Positions 63,494-64,000 of a stretch of 64,000 nucleotides of DNA are shown piece after piece. Under the pieces are notes generated by a model. The model made no database searches and had not been told where the DNA came from. It saw only the letters and a program-made list of their open reading frames with translations. Every line of letters starts with the position of its first letter. The first letter of the stretch is position 1. This DNA comes from Lentilactobacillus raoultii (GTDB lineage: Bacteria; Bacillota; Bacilli; Lactobacillales; Lactobacillaceae). Location of the stretch: positions 62,001 to 126,000 of the forward strand of contig NZ_LS422991.1 in NCBI RefSeq assembly GCF_900411375.1. The letters are read 5' to 3'. The translations under genes were made by a program, and so were the position numbers.

Positions 63494-64000
63494 TCAGGCT
63501 TGGACCCTTTCAGCCACAAACTTTTGAATTCGGTCAATGGCTTTCTTCAAGTCGGCTTCACTGGCTGCGTAACTAATTCGAACATAACCTTCACCACCAG
63601 GGCCAAATGATGCTCCCGGCACAACCGCAACTTTCGCCTCATCAGCCAATTGGTTACAAAATTCGACACTGTTTTGGTTAAGCCCCGCTGGAATTTTAGC
63701 AAAAATATAAAAGGCACCGTTTGGATGTGGACAGGAGAAGCCGGCTTTTGATAACCCATCAATCAATAAATCGCGTCGCTTCATATACTCAGCTTTCATT
63801 GGCTGAGCATCATCCATTCCATTTTTAAAAGCTTCTTCAGCGGCCGCCTGCGCGTTGGTGGTCGCTGACGTAATTGTAAATTCGCTGACTTTGCCAACTT
63901 CATTGATCACGTCGGCTGGACCACAGATCATCCCGATGCGCCAACCCGTCATAGCGTGTGATTTAGAAACGCCATTCATGACAAGTGTTTGTTCAGGTAA
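63494..64000 (-). CDS. Aminotransferase class I, C-terminal part (cut by window edge)
   Basis: 168 codons are visible, running in from the right edge; the true start lies outside. The PLP lysine is in VSKSHAMTGWRIG (first residues visible), the substrate Arg in GYVRISYA, and PNGAFYIFAKI is typical of AspC/PatA-type aromatic or N-acetyl-diaminopimelate aminotransferases. Substrate cannot be set from half a protein. Confidence 0.88.
   Translation of the reverse strand, partial: LPEQTLVMNGVSKSHAMTGWRIGMICGPADVINEVGKVSEFTITSATTNAQAAAEEAFKNGMDDAQPMKAEYMKRRDLLIDGLSKAGFSCPHPNGAFYIFAKIPAGLNQNSVEFCNQLADEAKVAVVPGASFGPGGEGYVRISYAASEADLKKAIDRIQKFVAERVQA

Noticed and set aside
1-64000. CRISPR arrays, prophage, rRNA or tRNA genes
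   Set aside because: Reading both strands I saw no regular repeat-spacer pattern, phage structural genes, or rRNA/tRNA-like sequences; a tRNA scan was not possible here.

Overview
The window looks like an ordinary chromosomal segment of a low-to-moderate GC Lactobacillaceae bacterium. A heterofermentative group such as Lentilactobacillus, Levilactobacillus or Secundilactobacillus is my inference from gene content: an agmatine deiminase locus, D-lactate dehydrogenase, an Spx-family protein, T-box leaders, AGGAGG-type ribosome binding sites and frequent TTG starts. No rRNA, tRNA, CRISPR array or intact mobile element was seen. The only mobile DNA is one decayed IS5-type transposase.

Layout. 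1-2.3 kb (minus): an NCS1 permease split by a homopolymer frameshift behind an attenuator-like leader, then a pentapeptide-repeat gene and the start of an unknown gene. 2.3-8.2 kb (plus): a methionine block of two T-box leaders, a YxjG-like methyltransferase, luxS, metE and metF. 8.2-12.2 kb: a 36-codon membrane peptide, an AT-rich CPBP protease, an aminotransferase and an Spx paralogue lacking the CxxC. 12.2-17 kb: two divergent YhgE/Pip membrane proteins. 17-21.8 kb (minus): a polyphosphate operon ppx(HD)-ppk-ppx. 22-27.8 kb: aldo-keto reductase, CPBP protease, PH-like protein, two GNATs and a P1B ATPase. 27.8-36.1 kb (minus): an agmatine catabolism locus, ptcA-MATE-amidohydrolase-aguA-arcC under a cre-bearing promoter, followed by a second agmatine deiminase lacking catalytic residues and an RpiR regulator. 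36.1-38.2 kb: IS5 remnant and small membrane proteins. 38.2-41 kb: menE, menB and a thioesterase. 41-42.9 kb: an NreBC-like two-component pair. 43-44.2 kb: XRE-TPR regulator and a SufT-like protein. 44.4-48.1 kb: a macrodomain gene convergent with a lipoyl operon (LplA-like, fumarase-superfamily lyase, short GcvH-like). 48.2-51.8 kb: a TetR-controlled ABC exporter with duplicated permeases and two clear palindromic operators. 51.8-58.7 kb: MazG-like protein, then two paralogous secreted proteins flanking an ABC/FtsX exporter and glutathione peroxidase. 58.7-64 kb: ABC exporter, second lipoate ligase, FMN-binding protein, D-LDH and a truncated aminotransferase.

How genes work together. The methionine block links methyl-THF production (MetF), homocysteine methylation (MetE and the YxjG-like protein) and S-ribosylhomocysteine cleavage (LuxS), with two genes sensing uncharged tRNA, probably tRNA-Met. 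The agmatine locus makes ATP and ammonia from agmatine, but the usual antiporter is not visible; a MATE transporter and an amidohydrolase sit inside it instead.

The best candidates for something not well described are (i) the lipoyl-carrier/odd-lyase/LplA-like/macrodomain neighbourhood, which resembles part of the SirTM-linked lipoylation-ADP-ribosylation operons but lacks the sirtuin and adds a lyase with changed active-site motifs; (ii) the pair of secreted paralogues around an FtsX-type exporter; (iii) the catalytically disarmed agmatine deiminase kept next to an intact operon; and (iv) the unclassified leader of the NCS1 permease.
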